Shown in pieces: positions 41,641 through 51,912 of a stretch of DNA of 64,000 nt. The first letter of the stretch is position 1; every line of letters begins with the position of its first letter. Position numbers and translations under genes: made by a program. A model generated the notes under the pieces. The model was not told where the DNA came from, made no database searches, and saw only the letters and a list, made by a program, of their open reading frames with translations. Source of the stretch: Dyadobacter sp. LHD-138 (lineage in GTDB: Bacteria > Bacteroidota > Bacteroidia > Cytophagales > Spirosomataceae); assembly GCF_030929615.1 (NCBI RefSeq), contig NZ_JAVFVU010000028.1:1-64000 (forward strand). The letters are read 5' to 3'.

Positions 41641-44289
41641 TTAATTGCTTTTGAGCACTTTGGCAGGGTTGTTTCTGGCCGCTTTCATCGTTTGAGAACC
41701 GATCATCAGAAAAGCCAGCAGCATCACCAGCACCGATCCGCCGAGCAGGTCACTCAGGTCTATGGGTTGATGGTAGGCGAAACGGGTCAGAATAATCTTA
41801 TCAAAGAACAAATAAGTTAAAGGCAGTGCGATAACAGCCGCAATGGCCAGTAGAAGCAGAAATCCCCTGCAAAGAAGATAAACGAGTTCGGTTTCACTGG
41901 CTCCCAGCACCTTACGTATGCTAATTTCATTCAGTCTGGTTTCAATTGTGAATACGACCATGCCTAACAATCCGAGCGAAGCAATACAAATTGCCAGAAC
42001 AGCTACAAAACCGATCATCTTGAGCATAATAGAAAACTGGCTATAAGCTCCTTCAATCTGGTTATCGTAAAAACGGGCATCCAAAGGGTGTATCTTGTCA
42101 AATTTCTTCCAGACATTTTCGATTTTAGCCAAAGTAGCATCCTGATCCTGAGAAGCAATTTTGAGATTCAGGTAACCCCGCGGCTGACTCCCGGCGTAAC
42201 GGAAGATAACGGGCTCTATTTTGTTTTCAACAGTACCATAATGGAAATCCTTTAACACCCCAACGATGGCCAGCTTCTGTCCGTCTATCGTTACAAAATG
42301 CCCGAGCGCCTTTTGGGCATCCTGCCCTGCAATGTTGAAACGCTTTAACACCTGCTGGTTCACAATGACTTCACTTTCCTTTCCTTTTTCCGGTCGCAGG
42401 GTGAAGTTCGCGCCCGACAGCAGGTTATGCTTGTGAACAGGCAAGTAATGCTCATCGATCATATTCTGCCATACCATAGCGGAATCGCCAGGCTGGTATT
42501 TCATCAAGGCTCCGTACGCACTTCCTACGCTGGTGATCATCATCGATTGTGATATTTCCCTTACCTCAGGAAGTTCAGCCAGTTCTTTTTTCAATACCGC
42601 AGCGTCGTTTCCCTGCAATTTAATATTCAATACGTTTTCGGTCGTGAAGCCAAGGTCAAAATTCAAAAAACCTTTGTACTGTCCATACCCTATCATCGTT
42701 GTGGCTATAAATATCAGCGAGAGGGTATATTGTACGACAATCAGCGTTTTTCGCAGTCCGACACGCTTAAAAATTTTAAGCCCAGAGGTATCCTTCATAA
42801 CCGTCACGGCACTGATTTTTGATAAAAACATAGCGGGAAGAAATCCTGCGGCAAGGCCGGTAACTACTGCAAATATAACAAAACAAAGTACAGACCGGAC
42901 CGATAGATCGAGCGTAACCAGTTCGGAAATATCAGGGCCGAGTGTCAGGAATTCCTTCCGTAAAAACAAGTAGTACAGCACAAAGGAGATCAACAACGCC
43001 AGCAAGGCGACGATAACCGACTCGGCCATAAACTGACCCAGTACATGGCTCTTCTGCGCCCCCATGACCTTACGCATCCCCACCTCACGGGAGCGGCGGA
43101 GCGAACGGGCAATGGATAGATTGGTGTAATTGAAACAGGCCGAAAGAATGATAACGGAAGCCAGTCCGACCAATGTCCACACCGTGAGCGGACTTGTTGC
43201 AGGGCCAATGTTATTGGACATATGATTTCCCAGCGTAACGTCTTTGAGCGGCTGCAGCGATACGTTCACCCGCTGGTCCCGCAAGGTTTTGTTTTCTTCT
43301 GCACTGAGCCTGTCCAATGCACGCTGCACGCCAGCGGGGCTCTCCCCTTCCGGCAAGGTCAGGTACACGTAGTTGGACCAAACACTGTCCCAGTTATAGA
43401 AATATTGATCTGTTTTTCCGTTCGTGGCATCTGCCGAAGCGAAAGAAATGAGCGCATCGAACCGCAAATGAGAAAGATGGGGCACGTCCTTTGCAATACC
43501 GGTTACCATATAGTCAAGCGTGTCGAAACGGACGGTCTGGCCCATCGGATCGGCATCGGCAAACAGCTTCTTGGCTGTTTCTTGAGTCAGTACGAGCGAA
43601 TAGGGTTCTTTGAGCGCGGACGCCGGATCGCCCGCCACAAGCGGGAAAGTAAAGACCTTAAAAAAAGACTGATCGGCCCACTTGGCTTCAAGAGGAAAAG
43701 TAGATTCTCCAATCTGCGCATCCCCGGAAAATCCGCCCCTGATGATTGTTAAGTCCTCCACGCCCGGAATGGTTTCGCGTAATTTCCGTCCGACTTTAAC
43801 CGAAGTAGAGGCGAGATCCATGCCAGCCCCTGTGCCTCCCTGCTGGTGGGTAATCACCCGATAGATTCGGTCCTTCTTCTCCTGAAAATCATCATAGGCA
43901 TGTACATCGGCAAGAAACGCGATGACCAGAAGCCCAACAGACATGCTGACAGCGAGCCCAATAATATTGATAAACGAAAACAATTTATTACGCACCAAAC
44001 TGCGGCGCGAGGTTCTCACGTAGCTGCCAATCATCAGGTAGTGTATCTGAAGGTTGAGAAAATCAGGCTTTCTGACCGTGTAGGACCTAAAAAATTTAAG
44101 CACGTCGATCATGTAGATCATGCGTGCATACCGGGCTCCCTTCATCCGCAGATTCCTGTCGAAATACTCATTCAGATCGCCCTCCAGATCTTCCAGTAAA
44201 CTGGCGCGGCAATACCAGGCCAGAAACCGCTGCGCCCAGCGCGGCGGATGACTATTTTCCTGACTCTCCTTTTTAGAATTCGTTTTCAT
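41641..44289 (-). CDS. MacB/FtsX-like ABC transporter permease with prefix domain
   Basis: An 882-residue inner-membrane protein. Residues 1-80 form the Bacteroidota permease-prefix domain (HPPRWAQRFLAWYCRASLLEDLEGDLNEYF). Then come two MacB-type units, each with a periplasmic core domain (one begins IIGLAVSMSVGLLVIAFLADV with first transmembrane helix) and FtsX helix bundles (about 375-480 and 760-880, with the ISIRKVLGASETELVYLL motif). Such proteins act in tripartite-like export or mechanotransmission and need an ATPase, which is not encoded beside it. The PadR gene upstream overlaps its start by one base (TAATG), a common pair. Confidence 0.9.
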   Translation of the reverse strand: MKTNSKKESQENSHPPRWAQRFLAWYCRASLLEDLEGDLNEYFDRNLRMKGARYARMIYMIDVLKFFRSYTVRKPDFLNLQIHYLMIGSYVRTSRRSLVRNKLFSFINIIGLAVSMSVGLLVIAFLADVHAYDDFQEKKDRIYRVITHQQGGTGAGMDLASTSVKVGRKLRETIPGVEDLTIIRGGFSGDAQIGESTFPLEAKWADQSFFKVFTFPLVAGDPASALKEPYSLVLTQETAKKLFADADPMGQTVRFDTLDYMVTGIAKDVPHLSHLRFDALISFASADATNGKTDQYFYNWDSVWSNYVYLTLPEGESPAGVQRALDRLSAEENKTLRDQRVNVSLQPLKDVTLGNHMSNNIGPATSPLTVWTLVGLASVIILSACFNYTNLSIARSLRRSREVGMRKVMGAQKSHVLGQFMAESVIVALLALLISFVLYYLFLRKEFLTLGPDISELVTLDLSVRSVLCFVIFAVVTGLAAGFLPAMFLSKISAVTVMKDTSGLKIFKRVGLRKTLIVVQYTLSLIFIATTMIGYGQYKGFLNFDLGFTTENVLNIKLQGNDAAVLKKELAELPEVREISQSMMITSVGSAYGALMKYQPGDSAMVWQNMIDEHYLPVHKHNLLSGANFTLRPEKGKESEVIVNQQVLKRFNIAGQDAQKALGHFVTIDGQKLAIVGVLKDFHYGTVENKIEPVIFRYAGSQPRGYLNLKIASQDQDATLAKIENVWKKFDKIHPLDARFYDNQIEGAYSQFSIMLKMIGFVAVLAICIASLGLLGMVVFTIETRLNEISIRKVLGASETELVYLLCRGFLLLLAIAAVIALPLTYLFFDKIILTRFAYHQPIDLSDLLGGSVLVMLLAFLMIGSQTMKAARNNPAKVLKSN

Positions 44290-44621
44290 TAAGCGATCTC
44301 GATGTTAAATGTCGGAATAATGTTCCACAAGCCATCACGTACTTCTTTAGCCCGCATCAGCCCTATTTTACCGGTCTGTGTTACTTCGTAATATCGCTTG
44401 CGTTTTCCACCCCGGGCACTGGTAGCCTCTCCCATTCTGCTTTTAACCAGGCCCTTTTCTTCCAGCCTGTTTAACACAGTATGCACGACACCAAGCTTGG
44501 AAACCCTGCCGGTATGTTTTTCCAGCTCATCACAAATGGCTACACTATAGGCCTCCTGAACCAATGCTGCAATGGTCAGCAGCACCAGCTCTTCAAATTC
44601 TCCCAGGTTTGTCCCTTTCAT
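44289..44621 (-). CDS. PadR family transcriptional regulator
   Basis: A 110-residue winged-helix repressor with the PadR core (FEELVLLTIAALVQEAYSVAICDELEKHT, HTVLNRLEEKGLVKSRM, and the RGGKRKRYYEVTQTGK wing). It probably represses its own operon with the permease, responding to a small toxic molecule or envelope stress. Its start is the first ATG; the stop overlaps the permease start by one base. Confidence 0.93.
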   Translation of the reverse strand: MKGTNLGEFEELVLLTIAALVQEAYSVAICDELEKHTGRVSKLGVVHTVLNRLEEKGLVKSRMGEATSARGGKRKRYYEVTQTGKIGLMRAKEVRDGLWNIIPTFNIEIA

Positions 44622-44862
44622 CAGGTCAGGTTTTCCGGTTATAAAAGATTATTAATTACGCAAATGTATGTATAATCATTTTATCAATTCACATTTTGTA
44701 TGTAAAATATTTCAATCATACTGGCTCTTGTATCAACAAGAAACCGTCGTGACTGACTACCTGTTCAGCCACGCGTGTAAATCCCTATAAAATCAGCATG
44801 AAGATTACTGGTTTTCGCTTTTTTACGGGATAAAAAACCTCCTTTTTAAGTTAAGCGAAGAC

Positions 44863-45966
44863 TTAATAACCGGTCTGCATCAAAACCCCTGCGATTTCCT
44901 GTGCATACCACCTGATCAGGAAATCGTTCGGGTGATTGATGTTGTTCCCGGTCAGGTCCTGGTAAGACTTGCGTTTTAAAAGTTCCCGATGCACTTCTGT
45001 CATGTCAACCAGTACGATGCCCGGGCCTGTCAGTTCTTCAAGCGCTTTTTTGAATTCGGGCTGTGTTCCGGTGAAAAATGATTCCGGATTAGGCAGCATG
45101 GTTGCAACCAGAATAAATTCGGCGTTAGGATTGTCCTTACGCACACCATTGATCATATCCGAAATATTTGCTTTGAATTTGGCAGGACTTACTTTTCCGG
45201 TGCCGTCGTTCATACCAAAGGCAATAATGGACAAATCCGGATGATGTTTAACAATGAGATCCTCCACATTTTTTTTGCCCCATTCCGAGTCCATTCCCCC
45301 AACGGCAGAATTGGTAAATTTGATCTCTGTTTTATAATAATTTTTAAGACTTTCCTGGATCAATATGCCCCAGTCAGGCAAATAAGGCGCGGCGTTGCTT
45401 CGTCCGCTTGCGTTGGCCCCCGCTGCAATGCTGTCACCATTTAACAAAATATGAACCGCCTCCTTTTTCTTCAGAAGCCCGTAGGTGTGTGGCAGGTTTT
45501 CTCCTTGAAAAACCGGTACAGGACCTTTCCAGATACCTTTTTTATGCTTATATGTTACCGAAAGCTGTTTCTCATGAAAAAAGGCGCCTTCGGCAAAAAG
45601 TATTTTCCCGCCGCCTTTCTTTGGAAACGAACGTTTGGCCGTATCCGAATAAAGCTCGGTATCCTTCATAAATATGGCGCTGGAGCCAGGCAGCAACACA
45701 AGTTTGCCATCTTTATAGTCCCAATCCACCCCTCTTTTATATTCGATATTGAGCCCCGCGTTTTTTATCGAGATAATGCGCCGAGGCTTAAACAGCAGCG
45801 TTGCCTCTGCCGGTTTGCCCTGTCTGGAAATCATCATTACGGACTCATTGTGCAGCATTTTTCCTTTCCAAAAAGGTTTTAACGACTCCTTTACAAAAGC
45901 AGGATCCTGCGCATTGGCAGAAGAAAAAAAGGAAATAAAAATGGCCAGTTTAAAAAATGAGTTCAT
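44863..45966 (-). CDS. SGNH/GDSL hydrolase, secreted
   Basis: A 367-residue exported protein (signal MNSFFKLAIFISFFSSANAQ). The second half is an SGNH hydrolase: block I ILLNGDSIAAGANASG with the nucleophile Ser, block III Gly near TNSAVGGMDSE, block III/IV SIIAFGMNDGTG with the Asn, and block V DLTGNNINHPNDFL with the catalytic His. The N-terminal part is a beta-rich domain, as in carbohydrate esterases of CE2/CE20-like families. It could deacetylate polysaccharides such as acetyl-mannan; the GH2 gene nearby fits, but the substrate is inferred. A 105-bp element lies 88 bp upstream in sense. Confidence 0.84.
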   Translation of the reverse strand: MNSFFKLAIFISFFSSANAQDPAFVKESLKPFWKGKMLHNESVMMISRQGKPAEATLLFKPRRIISIKNAGLNIEYKRGVDWDYKDGKLVLLPGSSAIFMKDTELYSDTAKRSFPKKGGGKILFAEGAFFHEKQLSVTYKHKKGIWKGPVPVFQGENLPHTYGLLKKKEAVHILLNGDSIAAGANASGRSNAAPYLPDWGILIQESLKNYYKTEIKFTNSAVGGMDSEWGKKNVEDLIVKHHPDLSIIAFGMNDGTGKVSPAKFKANISDMINGVRKDNPNAEFILVATMLPNPESFFTGTQPEFKKALEELTGPGIVLVDMTEVHRELLKRKSYQDLTGNNINHPNDFLIRWYAQEIAGVLMQTGY

Positions 45967-46054
45967 AAAACGATCGATAGGGATAGAAAACTGCAAAGGA
46001 GCACGCCGGAAAAGAACCTCAAAAACCCGGACTTAACAAAGCGTTCAATTTTTA

Positions 46055-46159
46055 TAAGTAGTGGTGAAAAATTAGTTTATATTATTGATTTTTATAATAA
46101 GCTATTAATCATTCGGTTACTAAACTAATCGCATATAGCCAATTGTCCACAGCTACTTA
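46055..46159 (-). repeat. 105-bp intergenic element, copy C (reverse)
   Basis: The same element on the minus strand, ends TAAGTAG/CTACTTA. It lies between the AraC and SGNH genes, both minus strand, and is in sense with the downstream SGNH gene. The rest of 45967-46231 holds no gene. Confidence 0.9.
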
Positions 46160-46231
46160 CAAAATATAAGTACTGCCTATTCCTCTAATAGGGCCACGTG
46201 CATTTCTTTTGATTTCATTGAGGTTAAAACA

Positions 46232-47095
46232 TTAAACAATGGAATGCAGCCTGACATAATCAGACGGCGTAATTTTTTTAATCGCTTTGAACTGCCTGTT
46301 GAAATTCGATATATTATTAAAACCCGATTCATAACAGGCCGAAGCGATATGTCGGTTTCTGATCAATATTTTGCATGCGGAGCCAATTCTTATTTCATTG
46401 AGAAATTTCGTAAAAGTTTTCTTGTGAATGCTGGTAAAGTAACGGCTGAAAGAAGATGTATTCATGTGCGCCAGGGCGGCGATCGTTTCCAGCTTAATGT
46501 CATGCTTAAAGTTATTGATTACATATTCATAAACCGGCAGCAACTTATCTTTATTCACCCCACTGATGGACTCCGTATAACCCAAGCTGGAAAGTATCTT
46601 GTATTTTTTATGACCGGATAATAGCTTCAATACGTCGATAAACAACATAATCCGCTCATAACCTGAGCATTCAATCATTTTTGCAATTTTCTCTGTTATC
46701 ATACTGTTCCCAATGCCAATAAATTTAATCCCCAGCTTGGCACGCTCAATCAGTTTATTAATTTCCATCATCTCAGGAATCTGGAATAATCCTCCCGCAA
46801 AATCATCCAGAAAGTGAATAATGTGCGCCTTTGTCGTAAGATCAGAACCCTTTTCAAAGTAAATCTCGTCATTTAGCCAAAGATGAGGCAGATTTTTACC
46901 CACCAGAACCACATCACCCGGCTCAAACCGCTCGACGCTGTCCCCGACAAAGGCTGTTCCAGTACTTTCATGAATTACGTTCAACTCGAGTTCGGAATGA
47001 TAATGCCAAACTTTCAGAAAACTTTCGGCAGAATAATTTTGTATGGCCAGTGAACTGTTAACATCAATAACCCTCTGTATGAGCTGAGACTTCAT
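46232..47095 (-). CDS. AraC family transcriptional regulator with cupin domain
   Basis: A 287-residue regulator. An N-terminal cupin holds VWHYHSELELNVIHEST and FEPGDVVLVGKNLPHLW (about residues 29-75), typical of sugar-sensing AraC proteins. The C-terminal domain has helix-turn-helix units LETIAALAHMNTSSFSRYF and HIASACYESGFNNISNFNRQF. It is next to the GH2 gene (120 bp upstream, same strand) and the glycan-related genes, so it probably controls this region. Confidence 0.91.
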   Translation of the reverse strand: MKSQLIQRVIDVNSSLAIQNYSAESFLKVWHYHSELELNVIHESTGTAFVGDSVERFEPGDVVLVGKNLPHLWLNDEIYFEKGSDLTTKAHIIHFLDDFAGGLFQIPEMMEINKLIERAKLGIKFIGIGNSMITEKIAKMIECSGYERIMLFIDVLKLLSGHKKYKILSSLGYTESISGVNKDKLLPVYEYVINNFKHDIKLETIAALAHMNTSSFSRYFTSIHKKTFTKFLNEIRIGSACKILIRNRHIASACYESGFNNISNFNRQFKAIKKITPSDYVRLHSIV

Positions 47096-47215
47096 TTATC
47101 CGATTTTATTAAGCTATTTACAATGTAAGAATATTTCCATAAAAAATAGAATAATACCCGTTACATAAAAGACATCCGGCAACGGTTTATAATCGAAAAA
47201 TTGAATTAAAGTCAC

Positions 47216-50017
47216 TTAATGTTTACTCCAATTGAAATTTGATTTTGCTGTATTCCAGCTAAGTAAATGTATATCAGCAACATTGAAGACTTTCTTTACA
47301 CGGGGCGAAACCAATACGTCTACCATCTTTTCCTCTCCCGGCAGCATAATAAAGTAACCATCTTTAAAATAAACTTCATCAGGTTTCGCGTTACATCCCA
47401 GCTGTACAAATAATGCGGGCACCGACGAAGTATTTTTTATCCTTACCCTATAAACATCCATCGACTCCGCCCCCCAACGCTCTTTTCCTCCCTGTGTAAC
47501 AGATAAATCCAGCTTTGCTTTGGGCGCATGTAACATAGGCGCCATATAGGGAAGACTTTTGCTATGAGAAGCGCTGACGCCAAACGTATAGGTTTCCGAA
47601 GAGAGTAATTTCCCGGCATGATCCGTGAGGTCGAGGCGAACCAGCAAAACATTATCGTTCGCTTCCTTCGGCACTTTAAAATGGATACTGTCTACCTTTT
47701 GCGACGCTATTGCCCCTATTTCCACTACCCTGCTTTTTGTAAAATACAACTTACCGTTCAAATCCAGAATCTGGGTTTTCAAGGTTGCCTGTTTTATTCC
47801 ATGCGGCCGCGCATTGTGCACAAATAACAGAAGCCCTAAGGTATCACCCGGGTGCAGAGAAATCGTATTGTATTTTGCACTCACATTGATCTGGGCATAC
47901 GAATTACGGGTATAGTAAAAAGCCATTTTCGGTCTGCCGTAATGTTCAACAATAGAGCCATGGGCCGCATTGGGCCAGGGCTCATTGAAAGTCCACATAT
48001 AACTTCCGCTTCGATGCCAGTTGGCTCTTCGATGCGTCTGGTTTGCATAACGATACCCCTCAGCCTGTGCAAACTGGCTGGACCTTATTTCTTCTTCCAG
48101 GGTAGGCTGTTCGCCAAATAAGGACCGGTAAATATCGGGAGCCAACCAGGTTAAAGGACCAAATGATGCCAAGCCGTTATGCCAGAGCCAAACGGAATCA
48201 ATCGCAGTCGGCAAAGGTGTCAGCTCTTTTGGAAAGTCGGGAAGTAACTTTTTTAGCGTGTCCAGAGAAGATATGGGCCAACGGACTTTTTCCGGCATTA
48301 TTTTTTGTAAGGTTTCAAAAGAAGAAGCCCCGGACACACTATATTCCGTAACTTCAATGGCATTGACCGGACCGTGATCTTTCGGTTGTCCGGTGTTATA
48401 GGTAACATATCCGGCCGGAAAGGCAAATGAATAAGGCCCGTGTCGCTGGTATACGGGATTAGGATCCGATCCGTGTGCCGGACGATAAGGATCCAGTTCT
48501 GCACAAATTGCCTCATACTGCCTCACATGAACACTGTTTTCACGGAACAAATCCAGTTCATTCCCGAACCCATATCGAAAAACGGACGGATGATTGATCA
48601 GTAATGGCATTACTTCACGCTGCTCCTGCGCCATATTTTTCAATATCTCAGGTGTATCCAGAGGAGCTGCAAAAACATTGGGCATCTCCTGATAAACCAG
48701 GATGCCGTATTCGTCGCATAAATCATAAAACAATTGCTTATCAATAAGCCCGCCACTCCAGATTCGCAAAACATTGTAGTTTGCCAAAGAAGCCATCCTG
48801 ATCAGGTGCTCATACTCTTTTTTTCCGGGACGCCCATACAACAAATCGGCTGGGAGCCAATTGCCTCCGTGCAAAAATAGCTGTTGCCCGTTGATTTGAG
48901 TAAGGTATTTGATCGTTTTATCCGGCTGAGAATAATCCTCCGCGCCCGGGTTTTCCAATACTTTTATATTTCTAATGCCAAATCGACTATTGACCAAATC
49001 CAGCACTTGTCCTGTTTTTACGTCTATGGCCGTGACTTTCAGCTCGTATAAATTTTGCTCGCCATATCCGTTAGGCCACCACAATGCAGGATTTTTTACT
49101 TCCATCGTATGCTCAATTTGTTTTTTTGAGTTTCCGGCATTTACAATCTGTACACTGCTTGCTTTGGGTCCTTTTCCGTTAATATTTTCTGCGGAATACA
49201 CCAGTTTGATATCACGCAGTTCCTTACAATCCAGATCCAGTTTGATATGAAGTTTGGCCCGCTGGTAAGGCGGTTCTATTTCGGTATAAATCAGCAGCCT
49301 GTCAAGATTGATATCCTCAGTGCCTGTTAAAACTACATCCTGCCATATCCCCATGCTCCACAGACGTGTTCCCCAGTCCCAGCCTGTCATGGTACGAGAC
49401 TTCCAGAATTTCAATGTTTCGTTGATAACAGCATAAGCGTTGGTTGCCCATCTGTTGCCGTTCACAAAAGCGTTCATGATATTTTCGGGTGCAGGCTGTA
49501 TCAAAACGATCAGTTCGTTTTCCTTTTCAAAATCTATCTCATCCCCGACTTCGAAGGAGAATGGGGTAAACTGGCCAACATGGCTGCCCAGGAAATGTCC
49601 GTTAAGCCAGATTTTCACTGAATAATCCACCGCAGCAAAATTTAACCTGATCCTTTTACCTCCCCATTTTTTATGATCAATTGTAAACGCTTTTCTATAC
49701 CACCATTCTTTCGATGCATAGGGGTAAGTTTTCTTCGCATTCATGCCAACAAATATATCCGGCAACACACCGGCACGCATCAAATCCCAATGGATATCCC
49801 CCGGAACTCTCGCAGGCATCGCACGTGAAACGGGATAATGATGGGCATAATATTTATTCTTTTCGCCTTCGCCTGCATTGGCAGAAACAACCCGCCAATC
49901 GTCGCCACTAAGGTTATAATGCATGCGACCATCTTCCTGCTGTTTCCATGAAGTGATAGAAAACAGAAGAATTAAGAAGCAGGTATTCCTATAAATAAAT
50001 TTAAAATTTTTGAACAT
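47216..50017 (-). CDS. Glycoside hydrolase family 2, beta-mannosidase-like
   Basis: A 933-residue enzyme with an N-terminal signal/anchor (CFLILLFSITSW), a sugar-binding jelly-roll (about 50-220; WWYRKAFTI and GWDWGTRLW motifs typical of beta-mannosidases), an Ig-like domain, the TIM barrel and C-terminal beta domains. Glu487 in GFGNELDLF is the expected acid/base. Glu558 in EVTEYSVSG is a candidate nucleophile; its spacing of 71 residues is shorter than the 93 of BtMan2A, so the assignment needs care. The GWDWG motif and overall order point to exo-beta-mannosidase. It is divergent from lutB across 370 bp and would release mannose from mannan-type oligosaccharides. Confidence 0.87.
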   Translation of the reverse strand: MFKNFKFIYRNTCFLILLFSITSWKQQEDGRMHYNLSGDDWRVVSANAGEGEKNKYYAHHYPVSRAMPARVPGDIHWDLMRAGVLPDIFVGMNAKKTYPYASKEWWYRKAFTIDHKKWGGKRIRLNFAAVDYSVKIWLNGHFLGSHVGQFTPFSFEVGDEIDFEKENELIVLIQPAPENIMNAFVNGNRWATNAYAVINETLKFWKSRTMTGWDWGTRLWSMGIWQDVVLTGTEDINLDRLLIYTEIEPPYQRAKLHIKLDLDCKELRDIKLVYSAENINGKGPKASSVQIVNAGNSKKQIEHTMEVKNPALWWPNGYGEQNLYELKVTAIDVKTGQVLDLVNSRFGIRNIKVLENPGAEDYSQPDKTIKYLTQINGQQLFLHGGNWLPADLLYGRPGKKEYEHLIRMASLANYNVLRIWSGGLIDKQLFYDLCDEYGILVYQEMPNVFAAPLDTPEILKNMAQEQREVMPLLINHPSVFRYGFGNELDLFRENSVHVRQYEAICAELDPYRPAHGSDPNPVYQRHGPYSFAFPAGYVTYNTGQPKDHGPVNAIEVTEYSVSGASSFETLQKIMPEKVRWPISSLDTLKKLLPDFPKELTPLPTAIDSVWLWHNGLASFGPLTWLAPDIYRSLFGEQPTLEEEIRSSQFAQAEGYRYANQTHRRANWHRSGSYMWTFNEPWPNAAHGSIVEHYGRPKMAFYYTRNSYAQINVSAKYNTISLHPGDTLGLLLFVHNARPHGIKQATLKTQILDLNGKLYFTKSRVVEIGAIASQKVDSIHFKVPKEANDNVLLVRLDLTDHAGKLLSSETYTFGVSASHSKSLPYMAPMLHAPKAKLDLSVTQGGKERWGAESMDVYRVRIKNTSSVPALFVQLGCNAKPDEVYFKDGYFIMLPGEEKMVDVLVSPRVKKVFNVADIHLLSWNTAKSNFNWSKH

Positions 50018-50387
50018 ATGCTTACCAATTGGATAGGTATTTTAAATGTACAGGAACATCACAGACTATTATCTTTAACAATAATATCCATGCACCTCAC
50101 TATGCCAAAAATACCTGAAAAGCAAATCGATAGCATACAAAAAATATGACCGTTGTCGATACTTTTTTTCCCAACTACATTAAAAATAACGACTTCAACA
50201 CGATGGTTTTCATCGGCTCATGCTGCCCATACTGACATAAGATATACTTACAAGCATAGATTTTCACTTGTTCTGCAAGCTTTGCAAAAAAAGTATCTGC
50301 CTTGGAAAAAAAACGGGTTGGGCAAAGCTATCGTCCCATCTACATTTACCTAATTAATTAGGACTTATCCAACGGGGCGATACATGC
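50018..50387. promoter_or_regulatory. Divergent promoter region GH2 / lutB with palindrome
   Basis: A 370-bp AT-rich gap that must hold two promoters. The perfect 14-bp palindrome CCTAATTAATTAGG at 50349-50362 lies 25 bp before the lutB ATG, the position for a repressor site. No gene is seen within it. Confidence 0.5.
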
Positions 50388-51770
50388 ATGAAGCGTAAAC
50401 AAACAGAATTTCTATTAGCAAGCGGCAGAAAAGTTTTTGATCTGGACCATCGCAAAAAATTAAATTTTGCCCTCAAACAGGCAGATGCCGCCTACAAAAA
50501 GGGCAAACAGCAGTTTTCTGACCTGGAAACTACCAAAAAAATCGCCAAGAATATTAAATGGCAGGCTATCGAAAACCTGCATACTTACCTGGAAGCATTT
50601 GAAACCAATTTTAACCGAAATGGTGGCAGGGTGATATGGGCAGAAGATACCCAGCAGGCGCTGGATGCAATCTTAAATGTATGCAGGAAAAACGAAGCAA
50701 AAAGTATTGTTAAAAGTAAATCAATTGTCACGGAGGAAATCCATCTCAATCAATTTCTTACCAAACATCATATTGAAATATTAGAGACGGATCTGGGCGA
50801 ATATATCCAGCAGCTGGACGGTGAGGCGCCTTACCATATTGTCGCACCTTCTCTTCATAAAAGCAAAGAGGATGTTGCGCAATTGTTTCATGAAAAGCTA
50901 AATGTCCCGCCTGATCTTAGTCCGGAGGAACTCACATTGGTGGCCCGAAACATTTTGCGAAAGAAATACGCTGCCGCAGAAATTGGCATAACCGGCATCA
51001 ATTTTATTCTGGCAGATATAGGCGGCATTGCCATCACAGAAAACGAAGGTAATGCATGGCTCTCGGCCAGTGCTCCTAAAATACATATTGCCATTACCGG
51101 CATAGAAAAAATACTACCTTCCGTTCACGACCTTAATTTATTCTGGCCACTGCTGGCTACACATGGTTCAGGTCAGCGTACAACGGTATACAACAGCATT
51201 TATACGGGACCGAAAAAACAGGACGAGACCGACGGGCCCGAGGAAATGTATGTGATCCTGCTGGATAATCGCCGTAGTCATCTGCTGGCCGACCCTGCGG
51301 CAAGAGAAAGTCTTTATTGCATTCGCTGCGGGGCCTGTCTGAATGTTTGTCCCGTGTATAAAAACATTGGAGGTCATACTTATGGCACCACGTATAGCGG
51401 ACCTATTGGTGCTGTTATTTCACCCTACCTGAACGATGCGGCGGAATACCAACATTTAAGCTTTGCTTCCTCACTCTGTGGTGCCTGTACCGAAGTGTGT
51501 CCTGTGCATATCAATCTTCATAATCTTTTATTGAATAACCGGCGCAATGCAGTTGAACAGAATCTTATTTCAGCTTCCGAGCAGATTGGCTGGAAAATAT
51601 GGAAAAAAATCAATCAACATCGCCTGTTAATGAACTGGCCCGGAGGAGCGACGAAGACGTTTCTTGTCGGAAAACTATTCCGTCAACATTGGGGGATCAG
51701 AAGAATACTGCCGGAATTCACGCATAAGACCTTTAATCAATTCACAAAAAACAAACCTGACTCGAAGTAA
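50388..51770 (+). CDS. lutB: Lactate utilization iron-sulfur protein LutB
   Basis: A 460-residue LutB/YkgF subunit of the L-lactate dehydrogenase iron-sulfur complex. The N-terminal LUD domain (about 70-290) is followed by a double-cluster ferredoxin region: C311-C314-C317-C321 (CIRCGACLNVCP) and C364-C367-C371 (CGACTEVCPVH). The complex oxidises lactate to pyruvate and passes electrons on, with LutA and LutC. Unlike Bacillus (lutABC) the order here is B-C-A. The gene begins the operon and is separated from lutC by 141 bp that contain a 105-bp element. Confidence 0.93.
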   Translation: MKRKQTEFLLASGRKVFDLDHRKKLNFALKQADAAYKKGKQQFSDLETTKKIAKNIKWQAIENLHTYLEAFETNFNRNGGRVIWAEDTQQALDAILNVCRKNEAKSIVKSKSIVTEEIHLNQFLTKHHIEILETDLGEYIQQLDGEAPYHIVAPSLHKSKEDVAQLFHEKLNVPPDLSPEELTLVARNILRKKYAAAEIGITGINFILADIGGIAITENEGNAWLSASAPKIHIAITGIEKILPSVHDLNLFWPLLATHGSGQRTTVYNSIYTGPKKQDETDGPEEMYVILLDNRRSHLLADPAARESLYCIRCGACLNVCPVYKNIGGHTYGTTYSGPIGAVISPYLNDAAEYQHLSFASSLCGACTEVCPVHINLHNLLLNNRRNAVEQNLISASEQIGWKIWKKINQHRLLMNWPGGATKTFLVGKLFRQHWGIRRILPEFTHKTFNQFTKNKPDSK

Positions 51771-51807
51771 ACGCTACTTCCAGCCGGATATTTGGCCCAA
51801 TTTATAC

Positions 51808-51912
51808 TAAGTAGCTGTTGGCAATTATCTATATGCGATTAGCGCTATAACCGGATGATCAATAGCTTATTATAAAAATCAACAATATGAACTAATTTTT
51901 CACTACTACTTA
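51808..51912 (+). repeat. 105-bp intergenic element, copy D
   Basis: It lies between lutB and lutC. Its last base, the A of the terminal CTACTTA, is the A of the lutC ATG, so the element directly abuts the coding sequence. Ends TAAGTAG/CTACTTA are kept although several internal bases differ from the other copies. Confidence 0.9.
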
